Positions 26,973 through 36,016 of a stretch of 64,000 bases of DNA are shown here, piece after piece. The stretch is from CALBPI01 sp963922335 (GTDB lineage: Bacteria > Pseudomonadota > Gammaproteobacteria > Steroidobacterales > Woeseiaceae). Position 1 is the stretch's first letter, and each line of letters starts with the position of its first letter. The stretch lies in NCBI GenBank assembly GCA_963922335.1, contig CAWUIB010000009.1:62001-126000 (forward strand), in the 5' to 3' direction. Both the position numbers and the translations under genes were made by a program. The notes beneath the pieces were generated by a model that made no database searches, had not been told where the DNA came from, and was given only the letters and a program-made list of their open reading frames with translations.

Positions 26973-27716
26973 TCACTCCAGCCAGCGCAGTGCCGCGACG
27001 GTTGTGTTGTCGGCGCGCTTGCCGTTGTTCTTGACCGCGACATCACACATGACACGCAACACCGTATCGAGCGGGATATTGGCGCGATAGGCAATATCGA
27101 TCAGGGTGTCGTTGTCCAGCCCTGACCACAGACCGTCGGTGCACAGCAACAGGATATCTCCGGGCTGCAATTCCCGCTTGCGCGAGACCGTGATGCCGGG
27201 GAGCGCATCGTCACCACCGAGACAGGACTCGACGTAATTGCGCATCGGATGGCTCTGGGCTTCCGAGGGCTGGATCACACCCTCGTGGATCAGAACTTCA
27301 ACATGAGAGTGGTCCCGCGTCTTCAAAAACACGCTGCGATCTCGCAGCAAATAGATGCGCGAATCACCGACATGTACCCAGTAACAGGCGTCGTCCTGCA
27401 CAAGACAGACTGCGCAGGTTGCACGGGGTCGGTGATCGACATCGCGGTCAGAGCCGAGTCCGACTACCGCATCATGGGCCGCGCTAACTGCCCGATACAA
27501 AAAACCCTGAGCGTCAAAAATCGGCTGGGGAGTGGATTCGAAAAACGCGGTCATTGTGTCGCGGGCGGTCTCTGCGGCGAGCGCACCATCAGAGTGTCCA
27601 CCCATGCCGTCGAACACCATGATCAAGGCAGCCTCATCACCAATCGAGATGGCGACACGGTCCTGGTTGTCTTTGCGCTGCCCGATGACACTCTGGCTTG
27701 CGTAGTCGATATTCAC
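26973..27716 (-). CDS. PP2C-family serine/threonine phosphatase
   Basis: Metal-dependent protein phosphatase of 247 residues, cytoplasmic. Motifs in order: QRKDNQDRVAI, IMVFDGMGGHSDG, VHVGDSRIYLLRD, LLLCTDGLWSGLDND and ADNTTVAAL, including the Asp residues that bind the two metals. GTG start with AGGT 7 bases upstream. Such proteins often oppose a Ser/Thr kinase, but no kinase gene is adjacent. It is divergent from yicC across a 150-base gap and lies upstream of rph on the same strand. Confidence 0.92.
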   Translation of the reverse strand: MNIDYASQSVIGQRKDNQDRVAISIGDEAALIMVFDGMGGHSDGALAAETARDTMTAFFESTPQPIFDAQGFLYRAVSAAHDAVVGLGSDRDVDHRPRATCAVCLVQDDACYWVHVGDSRIYLLRDRSVFLKTRDHSHVEVLIHEGVIQPSEAQSHPMRNYVESCLGGDDALPGITVSRKRELQPGDILLLCTDGLWSGLDNDTLIDIAYRANIPLDTVLRVMCDVAVKNNGKRADNTTVAALRWLE

Positions 27717-27866
27717 ACAAGGTACCTGCTGGCGATTCCTGTCCAGCTATTCTTTGACACGGTATCATGCTGATCGCGCGGTCGTAGCGCCATGATTTAG
27801 CGCACACTCTAGGCCGCCACAGCGATCTTCCGATCGCAGGATAAGGACACTTCAGCAGAAGACGAT

Positions 27867-28739
27867 ATGGGTAAGTTGCACAGCATGACCGGGTTTGCCC
27901 GCAGTGAACAGTCGGGCGAAACGGGGCCTTGGCTGTGGGAGCTGAGGGCAGTCAATCACCGCTACCTCGACATCCACTTGCGCATGCCGGAGCGCCTGCG
28001 CGTCCACGAACATTCTTTGCGAAAACAGATATCCGGCGCACTCTCACGTGGCAAGGTCGATTGCGTCCTGACGCGGGCGGACCAATCCGAGGAGGATGTC
28101 CGCCTTGAGATCGACGCCGGCGTGGTGCGCGGGCTGCGTGATGCGGCGAACACGATCCGCAAGCTCTACGACGGCGTGGCACCACAGTCGGTGAACGATG
28201 TCTTGCGATGGCCGGGGGTGATCGCGCAACCCGATGCTGACGAGAGCGCTGAAGGCAAAGCGATCAGCGCAGCGCTCGCCAGCGCGCTCGAGCGCCTGAA
28301 AGCAATGCGCGCCAGAGAAGGCGAGCATCTCGGCGCACTGTTGCGTACCCGTTCCGACGAAATCGATGAGCTCGCCACACAGGTTCGCGCGCGGCGGCCC
28401 GAGGTCATTGCCGGCATTCGCGAACGACTGCAGGAGCGCATTGACCGGGTCGGCGTCGACATCGACAGCGGGCGTATGGAAGCGGAACTTCTGCTGCTTG
28501 CACAAAAACTCGATGTCGATGAGGAACTCGACAGACTCGACGGTCATCGTACGGAGCTCCGACGAATTCTCGAAAAGGGCGGCCCGTGCGGACGCAAGCT
28601 CGATTTCCTGATTCAGGAGTTCAATCGCGAAGCCAATACGCTCGCATCAAAATCCGGCGACGCTCAAACCACCCGCGCGGCGGTCGATATGAAGGTAGCG
28701 ATTGAGCAGATGCGGGAACAGGTGCAGAACATTGAATAA
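27867..28739 (+). CDS. yicC: YicC family endoribonuclease
   Basis: 290-residue YicC/YloC family protein; members have been described as endoribonucleases. The N-terminus LHSMTGFARSEQSGE and LRAVNHRYLDIHLRMPERLR are family hallmarks, as is the C-terminal block CGRKLDFLIQEFNREANTLASK. The sequence is complete with a normal length. It precedes gmk, whose start lies inside its 3' end, and this pairing is common in bacteria. It begins a plus-strand run that continues through ubiA. Confidence 0.94.
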   Translation: MGKLHSMTGFARSEQSGETGPWLWELRAVNHRYLDIHLRMPERLRVHEHSLRKQISGALSRGKVDCVLTRADQSEEDVRLEIDAGVVRGLRDAANTIRKLYDGVAPQSVNDVLRWPGVIAQPDADESAEGKAISAALASALERLKAMRAREGEHLGALLRTRSDEIDELATQVRARRPEVIAGIRERLQERIDRVGVDIDSGRMEAELLLLAQKLDVDEELDRLDGHRTELRRILEKGGPCGRKLDFLIQEFNREANTLASKSGDAQTTRAAVDMKVAIEQMREQVQNIE

Positions 28740-29355
28740 ACCCCGAGGTCGCCTCGTCGTGGTCTCAGCACCCTCCGGGGCGGGTAAAACCACGCTCGTT
28801 AGAGGGCTGCTGGAGCGTGATCCGCGTTTCGTATTCTCGGTGTCATACACCACGCGAGCGCGTAGGCCGAATGAGCGCGACGGACACGACTATCACTTCG
28901 TGAGTCCCGGGCGGTTTCGTGAGCTAGAGCGCGACGGTGCTTTCCTGGAACATGCGGAGGTGTTCGATAACTTCTACGCCACCGGTCGAGACGCTGTCGA
29001 ACACGAACTCGAGCGCGGTAAGCACGTCATCGTGGAAATCGATTGGCAGGGCGCGCAGCAAGTGCGCGACAAGATGCCGTCGTGTCGCTCGATTTTTATC
29101 GTGCCGCCCTCGGTTGCAGCGCTGCGCGAACGGCTCACCCAGCGGCAGACCGATTCGGCCGCCGTCATCGAGCGACGGTTGCGCGATTCACTGGACGATC
29201 TGTCGCACTGGCACGAATTCGACTATATCGTCGTCAATGACAATCTGGAAATCGCGCTCACTGAACTGGCGGGGCTCGCGAGCGGCAGGTTCCGGCGCAA
29301 TCGGGTCGGTACGCAGCGCGTTGCTCGCATCATGAGCGACATTCTTGACAATTAG
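28732..29355 (+). CDS. gmk: Guanylate kinase
   Basis: Phosphorylates GMP/dGMP to the diphosphates. 207 residues from a TTG at 28732, which gives the N-terminus LNKPRGRLVVVSAPSGAGKT (first residue Met in practice) and an 8-base overlap with yicC; a TTG at 28702 is the other option, and no ATG is in frame nearby. Motifs: P-loop APSGAGKTTLV, SVSYTTRARRPNERDGHDYHF for GMP binding, VEIDWQGAQQVR and FIVPPS. Unusual start codon plus overlap suggests translational coupling to yicC. rpoZ and spoT follow, a known grouping around ppGpp and GTP metabolism. Confidence 0.93.
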   Translation: MNKPRGRLVVVSAPSGAGKTTLVRGLLERDPRFVFSVSYTTRARRPNERDGHDYHFVSPGRFRELERDGAFLEHAEVFDNFYATGRDAVEHELERGKHVIVEIDWQGAQQVRDKMPSCRSIFIVPPSVAALRERLTQRQTDSAAVIERRLRDSLDDLSHWHEFDYIVVNDNLEIALTELAGLASGRFRRNRVGTQRVARIMSDILDN

Positions 29356-29474
29356 CCAAGTTTTTCGCGCAAATTGCTGGATCAACTGGCAAATTTGACG
29401 CTATCATTTACGACCGGCCACGAATCCTGGTCGCGGCGCCTGCCGCACCTCGCACTTACGGAACCCAATCCAAA

Positions 29475-29756
29475 ATGGCACGAATTACAGTTGAAGACTG
29501 CCTCGAGCAGGTAGACAACATTTTTGACCTTGTCTTGATCGCCGCAAAGCGAGCGCGACGCATCGCCAATGGCGCTGAGCCGACGCTGCCGTGGGAAAAC
29601 GACAAGCCCACCGTCGTCGCCTTACGCGAGATCGCCGAAGGCAACATCACAGCGGCGATCCTCGACGAACCCGACCAGCCACCCGAAGAGCTCATGCGCG
29701 CCGAGCAAATGCAGGAAGACATCATGCCCTTGCGTGCACTGGGGCTGGGTGACTGA
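29475..29756 (+). CDS. rpoZ: RNA polymerase omega subunit
   Basis: 93-residue subunit that stabilises the beta' subunit and forms part of a ppGpp-binding site on RNA polymerase. The sequence starts MARITVEDCLEQVDNIFDLV and contains LIAAKRARRIANGAE and VVALREIAEGNIT, the conserved omega core. The acidic C-terminal tail is of typical length. It stands between gmk and spoT, as in E. coli and Pseudomonas. A 119-base gap after gmk may contain its promoter. Confidence 0.97.
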   Translation: MARITVEDCLEQVDNIFDLVLIAAKRARRIANGAEPTLPWENDKPTVVALREIAEGNITAAILDEPDQPPEELMRAEQMQEDIMPLRALGLGD

Positions 29757-29824
29757 GTACTGGATGTCAGTCCCGCGGTGTTGAGGCGCAAGCGACACCT
29801 GACCCTGACTGACAGGTCACGATC

Positions 29825-32008
29825 GTGGCCAGCGTAAGCGAGCGCGGCATGGACTATGCCGCCAACCTGCTCGGCAGATTTTCGGCCAACAGTAAGTGGG
29901 CCACAGGGTTCACTCGCCTGCTCGAAGAGTGCCGTGCGTACATGACCGAGGCACAGCTCGACGAGGTACTGAAAGCCTACGAATTCGGCGCAGCGGCGCA
30001 CCACGGGCAAAAGCGTCGATCCGGTGCGCCCTACATCAGCCACCCGGTCGCGGTGGCGACCATTCTTGCGGAAATGCGGCTCGACTCCGAGACCATCGCG
30101 GCGGCGATCCTGCACGATGTAATCGAAGATACGTCCGCTGCGGCGAGCGAGCTGGAATCACAGTTTGGTAAGGCCGTCGCCGTCCTGGTCGACGGGGTTA
30201 CCAAGCTCGATCAGGTTCAGTTCAAGAGCCGCGCAGAAGCGCAGGCTTCGAGCTTCCGGAAGATGCTGCTCGCGATGATCGAGGACATCCGCGTGATCCT
30301 CGTGAAACTGGCGGACCGACTGCACAACATGCGCACGATGGAAGCGATGCCGGTCGAAAAACAGCGACGCATCGCTCGCGAGACCCTCGAGATCTACGCG
30401 CCCATAGCGAATCGCCTCGGCATCAATACGATCAAATCCGAGCTCGAAGATCTCGGCTTTCGCTACCTGCACCCGTTTCGATACCAGGTGCTGAAAAACG
30501 CCATCCGCAAGTCAGCGGGCGATCGCAAACAGACGATCCAGGAGCTCTCGGAGACGCTAGGGGCAGCGCTGCACAGCCACAACATCCCCGGCGAAGTTCT
30601 CGGGCGCAGCAAGAACCTCTATTCGATTTACCAAAAGATGCAGCGTAAACGCACGCCGCTGAGCGAGATCGTAGACGTCTTCGGGTTTCGCATCATCGTC
30701 GATAGCGTTGATACCTGTTATCGCGCGCTCGGGTTGGTGCACAAACTCTACAAGCCGATGCCAAATCGGTTTAAGGACTACATCGCCATTCCCCGCATGA
30801 ACGGCTATCAGTCGCTGCACACCGCATGTTTCGGTCCGCGTGGAATGCCGATCGAGTTCCAAATCCGGACAACCGCGATGGACATGCTCGCGGAGGATGG
30901 CATCGCATCGCACTGGCAATACAAGGCAAGCGAGAAAGAAACCAACGCTTCGCAGCAGCGCGCCCGTGAATGGCTCGGCAAACTCATGGAAATGGATGAG
31001 GCCGGCAACACCGAGGAATTTCTCGAAAACGTCAAGGTCGATCTGTTCCCGGACAAGGTGTACGTCTTTACACCAAAAGGTGACATCAAGCGCCTGCCGC
31101 GCGGGGCCACTCCCGTCGATTTCGCGTATGCAATCCACACCGACATCGGGCATCGATGCGTCGCTGCCAAAGTGGACCGTCGCCTTGTGCCACTGCGAAC
31201 GACACTAACCAACGGCCAGAGCGTAGAAATCATCACCGCCAAGGGTGCGAAACCCAATCCGAACTGGGTTAACTATGTGGTGACCGCGAAGGCGCGCACC
31301 GCGCTGAAGCAGTACCTCAAGAATCTGCGCCACGAGGAAGCACGTGAGCTGGGCAAGCGGATGCTCAACCAGGCGCTGGCAGATTCAGGCACCAACATGC
31401 GCAAGGTGCCTAAGCGCAGGATGACCGCATTGCTTGACGAATTCGGCCTCAACAACACGACCGAGCTTTACGAGCAGCTAGGGCTCGGCGAACGATTGGC
31501 GTCACTCACCGTGAAGCAACTGCTGGCCGACGACGAGAGTAAACCTCTGGATTCAAGCGATGCACCGCTGACGATCGCGGGCACGGAAGGCATGGTCGTT
31601 AGCTACGGTCGCTGCTGCAGCCCGATTCCGGGTGACACGATTATGGGTTACCTCAGTTCGGGGCGTGGGATCGTGATTCATCGCACCCAGTGCGGCAACC
31701 TAGCGAGCTTCCGCAAGCACACCGAAAAATGGGTCGATGTGGATTGGGTGGAAAACACTGAGGGTCAGACTTTCCGGGTGCTGCTGACTGTGGAGGCCGT
31801 CAACCGGATGGGTGTGCTAGCCGAAGTCGCTGCAACGATCGCAGACGTCGGCTCCAACATCGACCAGGTCGAGGTCGGTGCGCGCGATATCGATACCTCA
31901 AACCTGACGTTCGGTATTGAGGTCCGAGATCGGCAGCACCTTGCCGAAGTACTGCGCAGCATCCGCGCGATGAAAAGCGTACTCAAGGTCAACCGAAACC
32001 TCGACTAA
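29825..32008 (+). CDS. spoT: RelA/SpoT-family bifunctional (p)ppGpp synthetase/hydrolase
   Basis: Sets the (p)ppGpp level in the stringent response. 727 residues from a GTG with AGGT 7 bases upstream. Domain order: HD hydrolase (about 60-200) with ILHDVIEDT intact; synthetase (about 240-370) with FGFRIIVDSVDTCYRALG, NRFKDYIAIPRMNGYQSLHT and IEFQIRT; TGS (about 400-465, VYVFTPKGDIKRLPRGATPVDFAY); helical and zinc-finger-like region with YGRCCSPIPGD; and a C-terminal ACT domain (about 650-725). Both catalytic centres look complete. No second RelA gene is in the window. Position after rpoZ is the classical one. Confidence 0.96.
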   Translation: MASVSERGMDYAANLLGRFSANSKWATGFTRLLEECRAYMTEAQLDEVLKAYEFGAAAHHGQKRRSGAPYISHPVAVATILAEMRLDSETIAAAILHDVIEDTSAAASELESQFGKAVAVLVDGVTKLDQVQFKSRAEAQASSFRKMLLAMIEDIRVILVKLADRLHNMRTMEAMPVEKQRRIARETLEIYAPIANRLGINTIKSELEDLGFRYLHPFRYQVLKNAIRKSAGDRKQTIQELSETLGAALHSHNIPGEVLGRSKNLYSIYQKMQRKRTPLSEIVDVFGFRIIVDSVDTCYRALGLVHKLYKPMPNRFKDYIAIPRMNGYQSLHTACFGPRGMPIEFQIRTTAMDMLAEDGIASHWQYKASEKETNASQQRAREWLGKLMEMDEAGNTEEFLENVKVDLFPDKVYVFTPKGDIKRLPRGATPVDFAYAIHTDIGHRCVAAKVDRRLVPLRTTLTNGQSVEIITAKGAKPNPNWVNYVVTAKARTALKQYLKNLRHEEARELGKRMLNQALADSGTNMRKVPKRRMTALLDEFGLNNTTELYEQLGLGERLASLTVKQLLADDESKPLDSSDAPLTIAGTEGMVVSYGRCCSPIPGDTIMGYLSSGRGIVIHRTQCGNLASFRKHTEKWVDVDWVENTEGQTFRVLLTVEAVNRMGVLAEVAATIADVGSNIDQVEVGARDIDTSNLTFGIEVRDRQHLAEVLRSIRAMKSVLKVNRNLD

Positions 32009-32059
32009 AACGCGCATACCACAGGTATAGTGCACGCCGTTATTCACGGAGTCAGGAAC

Positions 32060-32446
32060 ATGCAACGTCAACCGATCCACACCGATACCGCTCCTGCCGC
32101 CATCGGCACCTACTCGCAAGCCATCCGTTCAGGCTCGCTGCTCTTTCTCTCCGGACAGATTCCGCTGGATGCTGCAACGATGGAAATGGTCGAGGGCGAT
32201 TTCCGTGAGCGCGCCCGGCAGGTGTTTCGTAACCTGGAGGCCGTCGCGAGTGCTGCGGGTGCGGAGCTCAGGAACGCCGTAAAGATCACCGTGTTCCTCA
32301 CCGATCTTGCGCAGTTCACGGTGGTGAATGAAGTGATGGAAGAGTTCTTTACCGCGCCTTACCCGGCACGCGCTGCGGTCGGCGTAGCCAGCTTGCCGAA
32401 AGGCACCGACGTGGAAGCGGATGCCATCATCACCATCGAAAGCTGA
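32060..32446 (+). CDS. ridA: RidA family reactive enamine/imine deaminase
   Basis: Hydrolyses 2-aminoacrylate and related imines released by PLP enzymes. 128 residues from the ATG at 32060, which has AGGA just upstream; the frame extends 10 codons further but without a better start. Motifs: IGTYSQAIRSGSLLFLSGQIP, FRNLEAVASAAGAELRNAVK, VFLTDLAQF, and PARAAVGVASLPKGTDVEADAI with the conserved Arg. Position after spoT matches E. coli and Pseudomonas relatives. Overlaps recG by 26 bases. Confidence 0.95.
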   Translation: MQRQPIHTDTAPAAIGTYSQAIRSGSLLFLSGQIPLDAATMEMVEGDFRERARQVFRNLEAVASAAGAELRNAVKITVFLTDLAQFTVVNEVMEEFFTAPYPARAAVGVASLPKGTDVEADAIITIES

Positions 32447-34538
32447 CGCCACGCCGCTGCTGCTCCAACCCACCTTGAAGCTCCGCGGGGTTGGGCCCGC
32501 GTTGTCGGAAAAGCTGGCCGCGATGGGCGTACGGCGCATCGAGGATCTACTGTTCCAGATGCCGTTGCGTTACGAAGACCGCACGCGCATCACGCCTATC
32601 GGTGCGGCACAGCCTGGTACGCGAACACTAGTGGAAGGGGAAGTCGCCATCGCTGAGGTCGCGTTTCGTCCGCGTCGCACCCTGCTCGTGCGCATCATCG
32701 ACGGCACGAGTCAAATGACCTTGCGGTTCTTTCATTTCACCAACGCGCAGAAAGCGGCGTTCGTCCGCGGACGGCGGCTGACAGCGTTTGGCGATCTGCG
32801 CCTGACGAAATCCGGCAAAGAGATGGTCCATCCGGAATATCGCTTGTTGTCCGATGGAGAAACTGCGAACACCGAGCAGGGTCTGACGCCGATCTATCCG
32901 ACGACCGACGGCATTCACCAGCAACGCATGCGCAAACTCGTCATGGCCGCGCTCGACTTGCTACGGCGAAACGCGCCCGAGGAATTGGTCCCGACGGCAG
33001 TCCTTGAGCGACTGCAGCTGCCGACGTTGTCCGAAGCGCTGCACACCGTGCACCAACCGCCACCGCACGAAGACACCGAACCTCTGCTCGCCGCGAGCCA
33101 TCCTGCGCAGCAACGACTCGCTCTCGAAGAGTTGCTTGCCCATCAGGTTAGCCTGCGATTGCTGCGCCGCAGTGTGCAGGAGGAATCTGCACCGTCGATT
33201 GCGCCGGGCGCATCCCTCGTTCAAAAACTGCTGAAGTCCTTGCCGTTCACACCGACGGAAGCCCAACACCGGGTGTTCGCAGAAATCGTGGGTGATATAG
33301 CGGAGCCCCATCCGATGCTGAGACTCGTGCAGGGCGATGTGGGCTCCGGAAAGACCTTAGTGGCCGCGCTCGCAGCCGCCGCGGTCATCGATGGTGGTCT
33401 GCAATGCGCGATGATGGCGCCGACCGAACTGCTGGCGGAGCAACATGAACAAAGCTTCAAGCGCTGGCTGACACCGCTCGGCATCCCGGTTGTACGCCTT
33501 GCGGGCAGCCTGAAAGCCGCTGAACGGCGCGCTGCACTCGCCGCGATCGAAGGCGGCCGGGCAAAGATGGTTGTCGGTACACACGCCCTGTTCCAGGAAT
33601 CGGTGATTTTCGCGAACCTTGGGCTGGTCATCATCGATGAGCAACACCGGTTCGGTGTGCACCAGCGACTGGCGTTGCGCGACAAGGGCGGGCGTCACGG
33701 ACTTGCGCCCCACCAACTGGTCATGACCGCGACACCAATTCCAAGGACACTGGCGATGACGGCCTATGCGGACCTCGACACGTCCATTATCGACGAGCTC
33801 CCACCCGGACGAACACCAGTGACTACTGTGGTCATACCCGAGTCGCGACGCGATGAGGTAATCGAGCGGGTGCGCACGGCTTGCCGGGAGGGTCGACAGG
33901 TTTACTGGGTTTGCCCATTGGTGGAGACCTCCGAGCAACTCGAAGCGCAAGCCGCCGAGGAAACAGCGCAGGTGCTAACCGAAGCGCTGCCCGACATACC
34001 TGTAGGACTGGTACACGGCAGGCTACGCGCCCAGGACAAAGCAGAGGCCATGGCTGCATTCTCCGAGGGGCAGACACGGCTGCTGGTCGCGACAACCGTC
34101 ATCGAGGTTGGGGTCGATGTCCCGAATGCGAGCTTGATGATTATCGAGAACGCAGAGCGTATGGGCCTGTCTCAGCTCCATCAGCTGCGCGGACGCGTTG
34201 GGCGTGGGGCAGCAGCAAGTACCTGCGTGTTGCTCTACAAAGCGCCGCTCTCCAATGCTGCAAAGGCCCGTCTGGGCGCAATGCGCGAGACCAACGACGG
34301 TTTCGTCATTGCAGAGAAGGACCTGGAATTACGGGGTCCCGGGGAGCTGCTCGGCACTCGCCAGACCGGATCCGTCGCGTTTCGACTCGCGGACATCAAA
34401 CGCGACGCCCATCTGTTGCCATCTGTGCAACAGGCTGCGAGTGCGATCCTCAACCACTCTGACCTGGCTGGGTCGCGTATCATCGAGTTGCTGCTCGCCC
34501 GCTGGATTGGCGACGCAAGCCGCTACACAAGCGTGTAA
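32421..34538 (+). CDS. recG: ATP-dependent DNA helicase RecG
   Basis: Branch-migration helicase that remodels stalled forks and Holliday junctions. 705 residues. The wedge/OB domain is at the N-terminus (LKLRGVGPALSEKLAAMGV through TLRFFHFTNAQ). The helicase core has Walker A QGDVGSGKTLVA, IIDEQHRFGVHQR (DEQH box), VMTATPIPRTLAMTAYADL, LVATTVIEVGVDVPNA and RMGLSQLHQLRGRVGRG. The C-terminal LELRGPGELLGTRQTG is characteristic of RecG. The start lies inside ridA, so expression is probably coupled. Confidence 0.96.
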   Translation: MPSSPSKADATPLLLQPTLKLRGVGPALSEKLAAMGVRRIEDLLFQMPLRYEDRTRITPIGAAQPGTRTLVEGEVAIAEVAFRPRRTLLVRIIDGTSQMTLRFFHFTNAQKAAFVRGRRLTAFGDLRLTKSGKEMVHPEYRLLSDGETANTEQGLTPIYPTTDGIHQQRMRKLVMAALDLLRRNAPEELVPTAVLERLQLPTLSEALHTVHQPPPHEDTEPLLAASHPAQQRLALEELLAHQVSLRLLRRSVQEESAPSIAPGASLVQKLLKSLPFTPTEAQHRVFAEIVGDIAEPHPMLRLVQGDVGSGKTLVAALAAAAVIDGGLQCAMMAPTELLAEQHEQSFKRWLTPLGIPVVRLAGSLKAAERRAALAAIEGGRAKMVVGTHALFQESVIFANLGLVIIDEQHRFGVHQRLALRDKGGRHGLAPHQLVMTATPIPRTLAMTAYADLDTSIIDELPPGRTPVTTVVIPESRRDEVIERVRTACREGRQVYWVCPLVETSEQLEAQAAEETAQVLTEALPDIPVGLVHGRLRAQDKAEAMAAFSEGQTRLLVATTVIEVGVDVPNASLMIIENAERMGLSQLHQLRGRVGRGAAASTCVLLYKAPLSNAAKARLGAMRETNDGFVIAEKDLELRGPGELLGTRQTGSVAFRLADIKRDAHLLPSVQQAASAILNHSDLAGSRIIELLLARWIGDASRYTSV

Positions 34539-34576
34539 ACGTTTAGAATAGCGGCGCCTCAAGAGACAACAGCTGC

Positions 34577-35119
34577 ATGACCACTCAACCCGACACTACT
34601 GTGACGAGCCAGAAATTCGATGATGATCTGTGGCGCCCGATAGCGGATGTTGACGGGCATTACGCCGATTGGCTCGTGCGCAGAGGACTGCTGACACCCG
34701 ATCTGCAGGCGAGTTTTGCTGACCCGGTGGTCGTCGACTTGCTGGATGAAGGCACGCGCAGAGCGCCAACCTGGGCGCTGAATCTGCTCGACCCGACAGA
34801 CCGTGACGGCTGGTATCGCGAGATCACTCTTGGGGTTAATGGCGAGGTTTTGGTGCATGCCGCCTGCTTTGCGCCATCACGAACGCTACAGCAGCATCCA
34901 TGGCTGCAGGAACTCGGCACTCAACCGCTCGGCAGTACGCTTGCGCGCATCCCGAATACCACGCGAGCCGAGATGCTATTCGCACCCGGTAGCGCACTCG
35001 GCGCAACGGCGGCAGACGGGTGGTCGAGGCGCTCGGTTTTTGATGTTGCTGGTGCCCCGCTGATGCTGGTCGAACATCTCGCCGCCGAACTGGGCGGTGT
35101 GCCGCGGAAGCACCCCTGA
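34577..35119 (+). CDS. ubiC: Chorismate--pyruvate lyase
   Basis: Converts chorismate to 4-hydroxybenzoate and pyruvate, the first committed step of ubiquinone synthesis. 180 residues, divergent in sequence but with the UbiC pattern: a middle REITLGVNGEVLVHAACFAP strand, LQELGTQPLGSTLARIPNTT, and WSRRSVFDVAGAPLMLVEHL near the end, with the conserved Arg and Glu positions. The gene ends 2 bases before the ubiA start, the usual ubiCA arrangement, which strengthens the call. Confidence 0.88.
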   Translation: MTTQPDTTVTSQKFDDDLWRPIADVDGHYADWLVRRGLLTPDLQASFADPVVVDLLDEGTRRAPTWALNLLDPTDRDGWYREITLGVNGEVLVHAACFAPSRTLQQHPWLQELGTQPLGSTLARIPNTTRAEMLFAPGSALGATAADGWSRRSVFDVAGAPLMLVEHLAAELGGVPRKHP

Positions 35120-35121
35120 AG

Positions 35122-36012
35122 GTGGAACGGAACGCATCTGGCATCGGGCGCGCCTTGCTGCGCCAGCTCGACATCTACATGCGACTGACGCGCCTCAATC
35201 GTCCGGTCGGTATCTGGTTACTGGCATGGCCCATGCTTTGGGGACTTTGGGTCGCCAGTGAGGGGCGGCCAGACCAGCAGGTTTTGATCGTGTTTATGCT
35301 CGGCGCACTCGTAACCCGATCTGCCGGCTGCGTGATCAATGACATCGCTGATCGCGATTTTGATGGTCAGGTTAGACGGACACGTGATCGTCCGATTGCA
35401 AGCGGCGAGCTAGGTGTCGTCGAAGCGATTGCGCTGTTCATCGCACTGGGGTTCATTGCCATCGGTCTCGTGGCGACGCAAAACACCTTGACCCAATTGC
35501 TGGCGGTCGGCGGCGCGGCACTGATGATCGGTTATCCGTTCATGAAGCGCTTCGTGTCCGTACCGCAGCTGATACTCGGGCTCGCTTTCGCGTGGGCCAT
35601 TCCGATGGGGTTCGCCGCCCAGACCGGCGAGATTCCAATCGTCGCGTGGCATCTGTTTGGCATCACCGCGGTGTGGGCGATCATCTATGACACGATGTAC
35701 GCGATGTGTGATCGCGAGGACGACCTCGTCGCAGGCGTGAAGTCGACGGCGATTCTGTTTGGCGACGCCGATCGTTTTGTTATCGGCGCGCTGCAGTTCA
35801 CGATGTTGCTCGCCCTGTTCTTGCTATCAGGTCGACTCGAACTTGGGCCCTGGTATCTCGCTTCACTCCCCGGCGTTGCGGCTTTCATGGGCTACCAGCA
35901 ATACCTGATTCGCGATCGTGATCCGGACGCGTGCTTCCAGGCGTTCCTGAACAACCAGTGGATTGGACTCACTGTTTTCGTCGGGCTTGCCCTGCACTAT
36001 CTCTACGCCTGA
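35122..36012 (+). CDS. ubiA: 4-hydroxybenzoate polyprenyltransferase
   Basis: Membrane prenyltransferase that attaches the polyisoprenoid chain to 4-hydroxybenzoate in ubiquinone synthesis. 296 residues with about eight membrane helices. The two Asp-rich motifs are NDIADRDFDGQVRRTRDRP and DTMYAMCDREDDLVAGVKST, both intact, with RLNRPVGIWLLAWP at the N-terminus. GTG start 2 bases after the ubiC stop. Convergent with the DUF1501 gene with only 4 bases between the stops and no clear terminator. Confidence 0.95.
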   Translation: MERNASGIGRALLRQLDIYMRLTRLNRPVGIWLLAWPMLWGLWVASEGRPDQQVLIVFMLGALVTRSAGCVINDIADRDFDGQVRRTRDRPIASGELGVVEAIALFIALGFIAIGLVATQNTLTQLLAVGGAALMIGYPFMKRFVSVPQLILGLAFAWAIPMGFAAQTGEIPIVAWHLFGITAVWAIIYDTMYAMCDREDDLVAGVKSTAILFGDADRFVIGALQFTMLLALFLLSGRLELGPWYLASLPGVAAFMGYQQYLIRDRDPDACFQAFLNNQWIGLTVFVGLALHYLYA

Positions 36013-36016
36013 ACTT